NCBI RefSeq assembly: GCF_003201355.1
Contig: NZ_QICL01000023.1
Span: 1 to 64,000, forward strand
DNA: 64,000 nucleotides
DNA from: Indolivaga alginatilytica
Lineage (GTDB): Bacteria > Bacteroidota > Bacteroidia > Bacteroidales > Dysgonomonadaceae
Direction of reading: 5' to 3'
Of the stretch, positions 26,184 to 33,993 are shown piece after piece. The position numbers were made by a program, and so were the translations under genes. Each line of letters starts with the position of its first letter. Position 1 is the first letter of the stretch. The notes under the pieces were generated by a model. The model was given only the letters and a program-made list of their open reading frames with translations. It searched no databases and was not told the origin of the DNA.

Positions 26184-26256
26184 AAAAAAGAAGAGGTTGT
26201 CATCCCGACAACCTACTCCTCAATTATTAACCTTAAATCTAATACTATGAAAAACA
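26184..26256 (-). ncRNA. Candidate small RNA with its own promoter and terminator
   Basis: Reading the minus strand, a consensus promoter (26262-26290) is followed by about 73 nt with no significant ORF. The transcript ends in the hairpin GGTTGTC-GGGAT-GACAACC (26195-26213) and the T-rich run TCTTCTTTTTT (26184-26194), a textbook intrinsic terminator. The 5' part contains TATTAGATTTAAGGTTAATA. From memory this arrangement and sequence resemble an abundant paralogous small-RNA family of Bacteroides (possibly the one named FopS); I cannot verify the name. Targets are unknown. The start is inferred to be about 6 nt after the -7 element. Confidence 0.75.
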
Positions 26257-26261
26257 CGGTG

Positions 26262-26290
26262 CAAATATAGATATGAATTATTAATTTCAA
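26262..26290 (-). promoter_or_regulatory. Consensus promoter of the small RNA
   Basis: On the minus strand TTTTG (ending at 26288) is followed after 18 nt by TATATTTG (26262-26269). Both elements match the Bacteroidetes consensus exactly, one of the best promoters in the window, and no protein-coding gene follows it. Confidence 0.8.
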
Positions 26291-26458
26291 AACTAAATAG
26301 AATAAATTATGCTTAAAAACATAATTATTTAACTTTGGTTAGCAAGAATGCGTTAATTAACACATCTTTTTTAAGAAAAATATAAATTTCATTAACAGAA
26401 AAGAAGCCCTATGGAAAAAGGAGTTATTTAATTGTTTTCGGGCTATTGGTTTATATAT

Positions 26459-26466
26459 TATCTTTG
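26459..26466 (+). promoter_or_regulatory. -7 promoter element of prfC
   Basis: TATCTTTG, an exact -7 match, lies 132 nt upstream of the prfC ATG, giving a long leader. No well-spaced -33 TTG was found. Confidence 0.55.
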
Positions 26467-26508
26467 CACACTCAAATGAAGGCGACAAACCTTCCAAAAA
26501 CATTTTAA

Positions 26509-26552
26509 TATTGTTATCAGTAAGACTCTTGAGTCTCAATTCTATAACAATA
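26509..26552 (+). promoter_or_regulatory. Structured leader in the prfC 5' UTR
   Basis: TATTGTTAT (26509-26517) pairs perfectly with ATAACAATA (26544-26552), enclosing a second hairpin AGACTC-TT-GAGTCT (26523-26536). The two nested stems lie midway between the -7 element and the start codon. There is no T-run. Function unknown; it could control translation or stability of the message. Confidence 0.45.
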
Positions 26553-26598
26553 AATAAAAGAAGAGGCTTTTGACGAGAAAAAAGAAGACATCATTTAT

Positions 26599-28179
26599 AT
26601 GAGCGAATTAGAAAAAGAGATACAAAGACGACGCACATTTGCAATTATCAGTCACCCTGATGCCGGTAAAACAACATTAACCGAGAAACTCCTTTTGTTT
26701 GGAGGTGCAATACACGTTGCCGGAGCTGTAAAATCGAATAAGATAAAAAAGACAGCAACCTCCGACTGGATGGAAATCGAAAAACAACGTGGTATTTCGG
26801 TAGCAACATCAGTTATGGGTTTCGAATATGACGGATATAAAATAAATATTCTCGACACACCCGGTCATCAGGATTTCGCTGAGGACACTTACCGTACACT
26901 CACCGCTGTGGATAGTGTGATTATAGCAGTAGACGTAGCCAAAGGTGTAGAAGCGCAAACACGCAAGCTTATGGAGGTTTGTAGAATGCGTAATACTCCG
27001 GTAATGATCTTTATAAACAAGATGGACAGAGACGGGAAAGATCCGTTTGACCTTCTTGATGAATTGGAAGAAGAACTTAAAATAAAAGTACGCCCTCTGA
27101 GCTGGCCCATAGATAGTGGTCAACAATTTAAGGGTGTTTACAATATTTTCCAAAAGAAACTCGACCTATATACGCCAAGTAAACAAACTGTAACAGAGTC
27201 TATAGCCTTTAGCGACATTAACAATCCTGAATTGGAGAGTCACATTGGCAACTCGTTAGCTGAAAAACTTCGTGAAGATATAGAGCTTATTGAAGGCGTA
27301 TATCCTGATTTGGATATGGATCGTTATTTGAAAGGGCAAGTTGCTCCCGTATTCTTTGGTTCGGCTTTAAATAACTTCGGAGTAAAAGAATTACTAGACT
27401 GTTTCGTGAAAATAGCACCCTCGCCCCGCCCTATTGAAGCCGTCGAAAGAGAAGTGAATCCGAATGAAGAAGCTTTCACCGGATTTATCTTTAAGATACA
27501 TGCTAATATGGATCCAAATCACAGATCGTGTATAGCTTTCGTTAAAATATGCTCGGGAAAATTTGAACGTAATGTCAATTACAAGCATATGCGTTTCAAT
27601 CGTCTGATGCGTTTCTCCTCTCCTACAGCTTTTATGGCTCAGAAGAAAGAAACTGTTGACGAAGCATATGCAGGAGATATAGTAGGTTTACCCGATACGG
27701 GAAACTTCAAAATTGGAGATACTCTTACATCAGGAGAAAATTTACACTTCAAAGGCTTACCAAGCTTCTCGCCGGAAATGTTCAAGTACATAGAAAATGC
27801 CGACCCAATGAAGACCAAACAACTTCAAAAAGGTATAGATCAATTGATGGACGAAGGTGTTGCTCAACTATTTACAAACCAGTTCAACGGACGTAAGATT
27901 ATAGGTACGGTAGGACAACTTCAATTTGAGGTTATCCAATACAGATTACTTCATGAGTATGGAGCACAATGTAAATGGGAAGCAATCAACTTACACAAAG
28001 CATGTTGGATTGAAAGCGACGACGCTGAAGAAATTGAAAACTTCAAGAAAAGAAAAGCTCAGTACATGGCAAAAGATAAAGAAGGCAGAGATGTATTTCT
28101 TGCCGACTCTAACTATGTGCTGATGATGGCTCAACAGGATTTCAAAAACATTCGTTTCCATTTTACATCTGAATTCTGA
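26599..28179 (+). CDS. prfC: Peptide chain release factor 3
   Basis: RF3 is a GTPase that removes RF1/RF2 from the ribosome after termination. The 526-residue protein has the full translational GTPase set: P-loop [10 protein letters not shown] (about 18-27), switch residues in [28 protein letters not shown] (about 89-102), NKMDRDG (about 140-147), then beta-barrel and C-terminal domains with the RF3-specific FQFN-like stretch [20 protein letters not shown]. The length is typical. It is a monocistronic unit with a structured leader and its own terminator. Confidence 0.97.
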   Translation: MSELEKEIQRRRTFAIISHPDAGKTTLTEKLLLFGGAIHVAGAVKSNKIKKTATSDWMEIEKQRGISVATSVMGFEYDGYKINILDTPGHQDFAEDTYRTLTAVDSVIIAVDVAKGVEAQTRKLMEVCRMRNTPVMIFINKMDRDGKDPFDLLDELEEELKIKVRPLSWPIDSGQQFKGVYNIFQKKLDLYTPSKQTVTESIAFSDINNPELESHIGNSLAEKLREDIELIEGVYPDLDMDRYLKGQVAPVFFGSALNNFGVKELLDCFVKIAPSPRPIEAVEREVNPNEEAFTGFIFKIHANMDPNHRSCIAFVKICSGKFERNVNYKHMRFNRLMRFSSPTAFMAQKKETVDEAYAGDIVGLPDTGNFKIGDTLTSGENLHFKGLPSFSPEMFKYIENADPMKTKQLQKGIDQLMDEGVAQLFTNQFNGRKIIGTVGQLQFEVIQYRLLHEYGAQCKWEAINLHKACWIESDDAEEIENFKKRKAQYMAKDKEGRDVFLADSNYVLMMAQQDFKNIRFHFTSEF

Positions 28180-28228
28180 TAATAAATTTCAGGTATGCAA
28201 TGATTCTGAATTAAGAATATATAGAATT

Positions 28229-28262
28229 AGAGGAGTTCAACAGAATTCCTCTTTCTTTTTTA
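28229..28262 (+). terminator. Terminator of prfC
   Basis: AGAGGA (28229-28234) pairs with TCCTCT (28247-28252); TT and AA just inside extend the stem past a G/T mismatch. TTCTTTTTT follows. It is about 50 nt after the prfC stop. Confidence 0.75.
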
Positions 28263-28354
28263 GAAAAGGTGAGAACAATTATACAAAAAGATAAGATTAA
28301 AAATCATATACACACATCGAGTAATCTTTTTCAGGAGTTAAGTAGCCTTAAATA

Positions 28355-28431
28355 TTTAATGCGGTATTTTATCAATATAACTATCTCTGGTTGTTATACT
28401 TGCCAAAGCAATAAAAAGGTCTGAGACCTTA
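28355..28431 (+). repeat. Dispersed repeat family A, copy 5 (full length)
   Basis: Full 77-nt copy, from TTTAATGCGGTATTTTATCA to the palindrome AAGGTCT-G-AGACCTT (28416-28430). By eye it differs from copy 8 at 5 of 77 positions, although the two copies are almost 20 kb apart. It lies 63 nt upstream of the -7 element of the following gene. Confidence 0.9.
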
Positions 28432-28493
28432 GTTGTTGTAAGTATATTGCAACAAGAGATCATAAGCATAGATAAATATCTGCCTATAATGTA

Positions 28494-28501
28494 TATATTT
28501 G
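28494..28501 (+). promoter_or_regulatory. -7 promoter element of the FrnE-like gene
   Basis: TATATTTG, an exact match, lies 20 nt before the ATG at 28522 and therefore excludes the longer frame that starts with TTG at 28447. Confidence 0.65.
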
Positions 28502-28521
28502 GTCTCTATAAATCATTTTAT

Positions 28522-29187
28522 ATGTCATTTACCGTAGCAAGCAATTTAAAAGTAGAAATATGGAGCGACATTGCATGTCCGTTCTGTTATATAGCTAAAC
28601 GCCATTTCGAAGAAGCTCTGGCACAATTTCCACACAAAGATAAGGTTGTAGTAGAATGGAAATCATTTCAACTGAACCCTAATGTACCCGAAGATACACA
28701 TGGCGAATCGTTGATAGATTCTTTTGTAAGAGAAAAAGGAATGTCTGCGCAACAAGCCGAAGGTCTATTTACAAATGTTGTGAATATGGCAAAACAAAGC
28801 GGGCTTGATTTTCATATGAATAAAGTGGTGGTTGCAAATACCATCAATGCTCACCGTCTGAGTCATCTTGCAAAAACAAAGGGAAATAAAACTCAGAACG
28901 ATATAGAAGAATTACTATTCAAAGCATATTTCACCGAGGGAAAGAATGTGAATGATAAAAACATTCTAACCGAAATAGGATTAAGTGTAGGATTAGGAAA
29001 GGATGAACTCGAAAATCTTTTCAACAGTCACAACTTTCACGACAAGGTTAGCTATGATATTCAAGAGGCAGGCGTATTCGGCATAACAAGTGTTCCTTAC
29101 TTTGTTCTCAATCGTAAATATGCGATTTCGGGAGCACAACCCAGCTCTGCATTTCTGGATATTTTAAACAAAGCTTATAACAATTAA
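28522..29187 (+). CDS. FrnE-like DsbA-family oxidoreductase
   Basis: This 221-residue cytoplasmic protein has a thioredoxin fold with an inserted helical domain. The active site is Cys19-Pro-Phe-Cys22 in IWSDIACPFCYIAKRHFEEA, and the cis-Pro block is FGITSVPYFVLN near residue 190. The FrnE branch is annotated as polyketide disulfide isomerase or 2-hydroxychromene isomerase-like, but the CPFC motif suggests thiol-disulfide chemistry. No signal peptide is present. The start follows from the promoter at 28494-28501. A Crp/Fnr regulator begins 20 nt after its stop and is probably cotranscribed. Confidence 0.88.
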   Translation: MSFTVASNLKVEIWSDIACPFCYIAKRHFEEALAQFPHKDKVVVEWKSFQLNPNVPEDTHGESLIDSFVREKGMSAQQAEGLFTNVVNMAKQSGLDFHMNKVVVANTINAHRLSHLAKTKGNKTQNDIEELLFKAYFTEGKNVNDKNILTEIGLSVGLGKDELENLFNSHNFHDKVSYDIQEAGVFGITSVPYFVLNRKYAISGAQPSSAFLDILNKAYNN

Positions 29188-29207
29188 GTATCGAATAACG
29201 ATCATCT

Positions 29208-29789
29208 ATGCAAGACAAAACAGAAATAGCCGAGAAAATATCCTTAAAATACGAGCATCCCCTTTCTCCTGGAGATTTGGAAAGCTTTGCATCGATACTC
29301 CAATGTAAGGAGTTATCAAAGGGTGAACTATTTCTGAAAGACGGCCAAGTAAGCAAGTACATTCAATATGTAGATAAAGGGCTGGTCAGACAATTTTATT
29401 ATAAAAATGGTCGTGATGTAACCGAGCATTTTACATGTGAGAACAACGTTGCCGTATGCATAGAAAGCTTCTTTCGTCAAGAACCGACACGTCTGCTTAT
29501 AGAAGCATTGGAATCGACCGTCTTATATTGCATTCCTTATAACGAAATAGAAGTATTATCTTTTCATAAACCCGAGGTAGGTATTTTATACCGTCGTTTT
29601 CTGGAAGCAACCCTTATTTTATCCCAACAGAAAGCCGATTCGTGGCGTTTCGAGAGTGTTCGCGAGCGCTACGAACGTTTTATCAAAGAATATCCGCAAG
29701 CAGCTAAACGCGCACCCATAGCACATATTGCCTCCTACTTATTGATGACACCCGAATCGCTAAGTCGTGTTCGATCAGGGCAATGGTAA
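29208..29789 (+). CDS. Crp/Fnr-family transcriptional regulator
   Basis: The 193-residue protein has a cyclic-nucleotide-binding-like beta roll (residues 20-120, with LSKGELFLKDGQVSKYIQYV and GLVRQFYYKNGRDVTEHFT) and a short C-terminal helix-turn-helix (about 150-193, APIAHIASYLLMTPESLSRV). Such proteins in Bacteroidetes often lack the residues that bind cAMP, and ligands are mostly unknown; no FNR-type cysteine cluster is present. It lies directly after the FrnE-like oxidoreductase, so a redox or stress link is plausible but not shown. Confidence 0.88.
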   Translation: MQDKTEIAEKISLKYEHPLSPGDLESFASILQCKELSKGELFLKDGQVSKYIQYVDKGLVRQFYYKNGRDVTEHFTCENNVAVCIESFFRQEPTRLLIEALESTVLYCIPYNEIEVLSFHKPEVGILYRRFLEATLILSQQKADSWRFESVRERYERFIKEYPQAAKRAPIAHIASYLLMTPESLSRVRSGQW

Positions 29790-29966
29790 TTTATTTTGTA
29801 TACTTTTAAGACTCCCGGAATCATTACTTGATATATATCATTTTTTATTTCCTGACTATTCTTGATCTTTGACCGTTATTTTTTCGAGATGCACTAATCT
29901 TAACAAGCTCTCTATGAATAACAAACCTGAATAACCGAAATAAGTACCAATTTTTATATTTCAACC

Positions 29967-30935
29967 ATGATTAAAACATTTGCTATAGGGATTGATATGG
30001 GCAATACCACTACTTCGATAGGTATTGTAGATACACAAGGTAATATTATCAGCAAGAGTTCTGTTAAGACCGATTATCAACACATCGCCGAATATATAGA
30101 TGCAATATATAATCACCTTTCCGTTTTAATTGAACAGCAAGGAGGTATTGATTACATTAAGGGTATAGGCATAAGTTCATCTGACGGTAATTATTTTACA
30201 GGATGTGTGGAATTTGCACCCGAACATACATGGAGTGGAAATACCCCTATAGCTCAGATATTGGCTGATAAGCTACAATTACCCGTTACCCTGACCAATG
30301 GAGCAAATGCCGCAGCAATGGGGGAGATGGAATATGGTATAGCTCAGGGAATGAAAGACTTTATACTTCTATCACTTGACAATGAAGTATGCCGGGGAGC
30401 CGTTGCCAACGGTGAAATAATATACGGTCATAAAATTTTCTCGGGAAAATCGGGACATATCAATGTACATAACGACAGAGGCAGAATATGCAAATGTGGA
30501 CGAAAAGATTGTTTAGAAGCATATTGTTCGACAGATGGAATAATTACTACAACTTTAGAACTTCTTATATCAAGTAAGGAAACGAGTACATTACGAAATA
30601 TACCTCAAAACGAATTAACGTTTGAGAATATATACGAAGCATCTATACAGGGGGATTCTCTTGCTAAAGAAGTTTTTCGCTTTACGGGTGATATATTAGG
30701 GCAGTTATTATCTGACCTTATTGCCTATTCAAGCCCAAAAGCATTTATACTTTCAGGAAAAGTGGCAAAATCAAATGAATTCTTTATGCAGGCTATTCAA
30801 AAATCATTTGAAGAAAATTTGTTGCAGATATACATCGGAAAAACAAAGATACTGACATCGGATATTGAAAATTCGGATGCCATCATTCTGGGGACAAGCT
30901 TATTGGCTTGGAACTCGAAATTAGTCGAAGCATAA
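29967..30935 (+). CDS. ROK-family protein with altered catalytic motif
   Basis: The 322-residue protein has the ROK/actin-like ATPase fold: phosphate-1 loop GIDMGNTTTSIGIVD (8-22), a zinc site CKCGRKDCLEAYCS (176-189) with the preceding SGHINV histidine, and adenosine-site residues near the C-terminus (FILSGKVAKS). Two motifs needed for sugar kinase activity are changed. The catalytic Asp of NDANAA is Gly112 (TNGANAAAMGE). The glycine-rich GTGIGGG is replaced by SLDNEVCRGA (136-145). It may therefore be an inactive or sugar-sensing relative, or an enzyme with a different catalytic residue. It is a single gene. Confidence 0.85.
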   Translation: MIKTFAIGIDMGNTTTSIGIVDTQGNIISKSSVKTDYQHIAEYIDAIYNHLSVLIEQQGGIDYIKGIGISSSDGNYFTGCVEFAPEHTWSGNTPIAQILADKLQLPVTLTNGANAAAMGEMEYGIAQGMKDFILLSLDNEVCRGAVANGEIIYGHKIFSGKSGHINVHNDRGRICKCGRKDCLEAYCSTDGIITTTLELLISSKETSTLRNIPQNELTFENIYEASIQGDSLAKEVFRFTGDILGQLLSDLIAYSSPKAFILSGKVAKSNEFFMQAIQKSFEENLLQIYIGKTKILTSDIENSDAIILGTSLLAWNSKLVEA

Positions 30936-31073
30936 AAAGTATTCCATAATATCCGCATACTGAAGAGTCCTGCAAATGAAAATTTCAGGGCTTTGTCATT
31001 TTATAGAAACAACTCCAACTATTTACATTTACACATATATCATAATTGAAAGATTGCAGTAGAACTTATCCAA

Positions 31074-31283
31074 TCAGATACTATCCAGAAAATCTTTATA
31101 AGCTTGAATCTGCCTTTCCGTTAAAGGAGTTGCAGTATCATTTTCTGAGCTCTCATCAAATAAATTCCTATAGAAGTTCGGATCCTTATCAGCTTGTAAT
31201 TCTACAAATTCCCTGAAAGTTATATCATCTTCTATCTCAGTATATTTGTCTCGTAATATTTGTAACGCATTCCCTTTAATCAT
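31074..31283 (-). CDS. Small acidic protein of unknown function
   Basis: The 69-residue product is acidic and predicted helical (about residues 1-35 and 55-69) with no signal peptide or membrane segment. I do not recognise it. The composition (balanced, few Cys and Phe) and the clean ATG speak for a real gene. It is convergent with the ROK gene, 138 nt away, and divergent from the 59-residue protein at 31482. Confidence 0.5.
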   Translation of the reverse strand: MIKGNALQILRDKYTEIEDDITFREFVELQADKDPNFYRNLFDESSENDTATPLTERQIQAYKDFLDSI

Positions 31284-31481
31284 AGCAGTAAGTTTTAAGT
31301 TCGTATTTTTCTTTATCTACATAAATAAGATACTATCTTAATTAAAGTTCGCTTTTCGCATATTTCCGACCAGTTGATCCTATTTAATCGTTACTTATTA
31401 AACAATTCACTCTTCTATATTGTTCTAATTTGTAGTCCGATCAATAAGGATGAGACATTTACAACCTAAAAAAACACTATT

Positions 31482-31661
31482 ATGGCACAAGAAAACGATT
31501 CTACATCCAAGGCTGACTTAGATAGAAGATTGGGAGCTCCCATGAAAAAAAGTGAAGGTCTGTGTAGTGATAAGAAAAGATCCGAGTCTGAACATTTACA
31601 TGCTTATCGCGAAGATGTAAATATCAGCAATGAAAATGAAAAGGCAAAAACTGAAAAGTGA
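31482..31661 (+). CDS. 59-residue hydrophilic protein of unknown function
   Basis: The ATG at 31482 opens a 60-codon frame, rich in Glu, Lys, Ser and Asp, with no hydrophobic segment; recognisable stretches are DLDRRLGAPMKKSEGLCSDK and HLHAYREDVNISNENEK. It looks like an intrinsically disordered or stress-type small protein. It is followed after 19 nt by one of the strongest terminators in the window. I know no family for it. Confidence 0.6.
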   Translation: MAQENDSTSKADLDRRLGAPMKKSEGLCSDKKRSESEHLHAYREDVNISNENEKAKTEK

Positions 31662-31680
31662 TAATCAGTTTATATCTATA

Positions 31681-31731
31681 ATATCAGAACCGCTCTATTT
31701 TTTTTAGGAATAGAACGGTTCTGATATTTTT
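31681..31731. terminator. Strong bidirectional terminator
   Basis: ATATCAGAACCG (31681-31692) pairs with CGGTTCTGATAT (31716-31727), and after one mismatch TCTATT pairs with AATAGA. T-runs follow on the plus strand; it lies between the convergent small gene at 31482 and the DNA-repair gene ending at 31768. Confidence 0.85.
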
Positions 31732-31767
31732 GTAGACATAGCATTGATAAACAATATTAAACTATAA

Positions 31768-32529
31768 TTACTGTTTTTCAGTAAGGTATTTCCAAAAACG
31801 TTTAGGCATATGCTGTCGGTGCAGCTTTGGATTGATCCGTTCCTTTATGGTCATCGATTTAAAATATCCTTTCCATAATTCCTGAAACAACTTTTCATCC
31901 TCTGCCATGAGAGCATCATTCAATTTTCCGGTCAAAAGATGCTCGTCGTCAGTCAGTGTTATTTCGATAACAGTTTTTAGATCATAATAATATCCATATT
32001 TTCGTTTTAAGTCATAAACCACCCACCTTTGATCCGAGAATCGATCTTTCAGATGGCTTATAGCCAAAGGCAAAGCATTATAGACAGGCGAAACGGGAGC
32101 AAAGTAAATTCCGTCAGCCGCTTTCTGAAAACGAATAAATTGTTTCAGATACAGTTCTTCTTTTGCCACCTTTTTAGCTAATTGATGAATTTGAAGCACA
32201 TCATCATCTCCAAAATTCATCTCGATAGAATGCACATTATCAAATACTTTTCGAATGTACCTGAACAACAGATCGTCGCTACCCTCTTCTTCCGAAAGCC
32301 ATACATAATTAAGCATATTACAAGCAGTCTTCGACAACTTTTTTTGCAGAGAAGCCCATACACGTGCAGATCTGTCTTCTTGTGTAATGACCGTGTAACT
32401 TTCCTCCATAAACATAGGGGCGATACTCCCTTCCCCTAATAATTTATCAGGGAAAATTTTCCTACTGTATGCATCAAAAACAGCAGTAAGAAAACCTTCG
32501 AATGTTTTATCGTAAAAGAATACAATCAT
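31768..32529 (-). CDS. Radical-SAM-associated DNA repair protein (TIGR03915/DUF4130)
   Basis: The 253-residue protein opens with FFYDKTFEGFLTAVFDAYSR, characteristic of the DUF4130 family found beside a radical SAM enzyme. The C-terminal half (RWVVYDLKRKYGYYYDL and the KERINPKLHRQHMPKRFWKY end) matches the family's conserved block; in some bacteria this domain is fused to a uracil-DNA glycosylase-like domain, which is absent here. The predicted role with the upstream radical SAM protein is repair of a DNA lesion; the reaction is not established. It is the second gene of a two-gene unit, 94 nt after the first. Confidence 0.85.
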   Translation of the reverse strand: MIVFFYDKTFEGFLTAVFDAYSRKIFPDKLLGEGSIAPMFMEESYTVITQEDRSARVWASLQKKLSKTACNMLNYVWLSEEEGSDDLLFRYIRKVFDNVHSIEMNFGDDDVLQIHQLAKKVAKEELYLKQFIRFQKAADGIYFAPVSPVYNALPLAISHLKDRFSDQRWVVYDLKRKYGYYYDLKTVIEITLTDDEHLLTGKLNDALMAEDEKLFQELWKGYFKSMTIKERINPKLHRQHMPKRFWKYLTEKQ

Positions 32530-32566
32530 ATTTAGAATTAGTTACAAGTAAACGAGTAGACATGTT

Positions 32567-32608
32567 AACTGATAACTGATAACTGATAACTGATAACTGA
32601 TAACTGAT
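32567..32608. repeat. Tandem heptamer repeat, six copies
   Basis: AACTGAT is repeated six times without interruption from 32567 to 32608, followed by a degenerate AATTGTCAACTG. It fills half of the 94-nt space between the radical SAM gene (stop 32624) and the DNA-repair gene (start 32529). Copy number should vary easily by slippage, changing the spacing but not a reading frame. Confidence 0.9.
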
Positions 32609-32623
32609 AATTGTCAACTGACC

Positions 32624-33892
32624 TTAATCGGGGAAGATAATCGAGAGTTGCTGTTGATCTATCTCTCCTTTTTTCTTTTTAGTTTCAGTCAGAATCTTTC
32701 GAAGAAACTCTGGCTTCACCTCGTTTATAGTATTCATAGGTAATTCATTGCAGGTGATAAAATATTGAGCCTTTTTCATCACAATACCCATCTTTTTCAA
32801 CTGATAAGCATTCAGTTTACCATATCTTCGGGAAGTAACAATCAGCTTTGCAGATTTCACCCCGATTCCCGGAATACGGAGAATCAACGAATAATCAGCC
32901 TTATTTACATCAACCGGAAACATCTCCGGATGACGCAAAGCCCAAGACAATTTAGGATCAATCTCAAGATCGAGATCAGGGTAGGCATCATCTACAATCT
33001 CATCGGCTCTGAACTCATAAAAACGCATCAGCCAATCTGCCTGATACAGTCTGTTTTCGCGAACCAACGGAGCTTGTTTTAATGCAGGCAAACGTGTATC
33101 GTAACTATTAACAGGAATAAACCCCGAATAATAGACCCGTTTCATACTGGGACGCCTGTACAACGCAGAAGACAGTGTAAGAATATCTTTATCGCTTTCG
33201 TTGGTTGCACCTACAATCATTTGAGTACTCTGCCCGGCAGGAACAAACCGTGGAGCAAAACGGAACTTTTGCCGCTCTTCGATGCTTTGAAGCATCCCTT
33301 GTTGGATGTACTTCATCGGTTTGAATACGCTTAGATGATCTTTTTCGGGAGCAAGTAACTGGAGATTTTTCTCGGTAGGTATCTCAATATTCACGCTCAT
33401 ACGGTCGGCATACAATCCGGCAGCATTTACCAATTCCTGACTTGCTCCGGGAATACTTTTCATATGAATATACCCATTATACCGATGAACGGTTCGTAGT
33501 TCTTTAACAACCCTCACCATACGTTCCATAGTATAATCGGGATTATTAATTACTCCCGAACTGAGAAATAGCCCTTCTATATAATTGCGGCGATAAAACT
33601 CTATCGTCAAATCAACAAGTTCCTGTACGGTAAAAGTGGCACGCCTGATATCGTTGCTCCTGCGATTGATACAGTACGCACAATCATAAATACAATTGTT
33701 GGTAAGCATTATTTTCAACAACGATACGCACCTTCCATCTTCTGTAAAACTATGACAAATCCCCATACCTCCGACCGTATTTCCGATACCACCCGGAGTA
33801 TTCTTTCGGACAGTACCACTTGATGAGCAAGACACATCGTATTTTGCAGATTCGGCAAGTGTTTTTAACTTTTCGAGTACGTTTTCGTTCAT
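32624..33892 (-). CDS. Radical SAM protein, putative DNA modification/repair (TIGR03916)
   Basis: The 422-residue protein has the radical SAM iron-sulfur motif Cys67-x3-Cys71-x2-Cys74 (NNCIYDCAYCINRR), an upstream GGMGICHSF, and a C-terminal helix-hairpin-helix DNA-binding segment (ILRIPGIGVKSAKLIV, about 330-345). This matches the family annotated as a putative DNA modification/repair radical SAM protein, always linked to a uracil-DNA-glycosylase-like or DUF4130 protein. Chemistry would be SAM-dependent on damaged or modified DNA (inference). It is followed by its DUF4130 partner in the same direction. Confidence 0.9.
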   Translation of the reverse strand: MNENVLEKLKTLAESAKYDVSCSSSGTVRKNTPGGIGNTVGGMGICHSFTEDGRCVSLLKIMLTNNCIYDCAYCINRRSNDIRRATFTVQELVDLTIEFYRRNYIEGLFLSSGVINNPDYTMERMVRVVKELRTVHRYNGYIHMKSIPGASQELVNAAGLYADRMSVNIEIPTEKNLQLLAPEKDHLSVFKPMKYIQQGMLQSIEERQKFRFAPRFVPAGQSTQMIVGATNESDKDILTLSSALYRRPSMKRVYYSGFIPVNSYDTRLPALKQAPLVRENRLYQADWLMRFYEFRADEIVDDAYPDLDLEIDPKLSWALRHPEMFPVDVNKADYSLILRIPGIGVKSAKLIVTSRRYGKLNAYQLKKMGIVMKKAQYFITCNELPMNTINEVKPEFLRKILTETKKKKGEIDQQQLSIIFPD

Positions 33893-33993
33893 AGTACTAC
33901 AAAGAAAATTATTTCAAATGAGAGATCAGCTCAAAAAACATTAAAAGAGCTATCATTGTTAAAAACACGTGTAATACACTCAATAATAATTAT

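Noticed and set aside
26357-26539. 60-codon minus-strand ORF in the prfC leader
   Set aside because: It overlaps the prfC -7 element and leader, has a biased composition and resembles no protein; the structured leader explains the sequence better.
32567-32608. CRISPR-like array
   Set aside because: The repeats are contiguous heptamers without spacers, and no cas genes are near.
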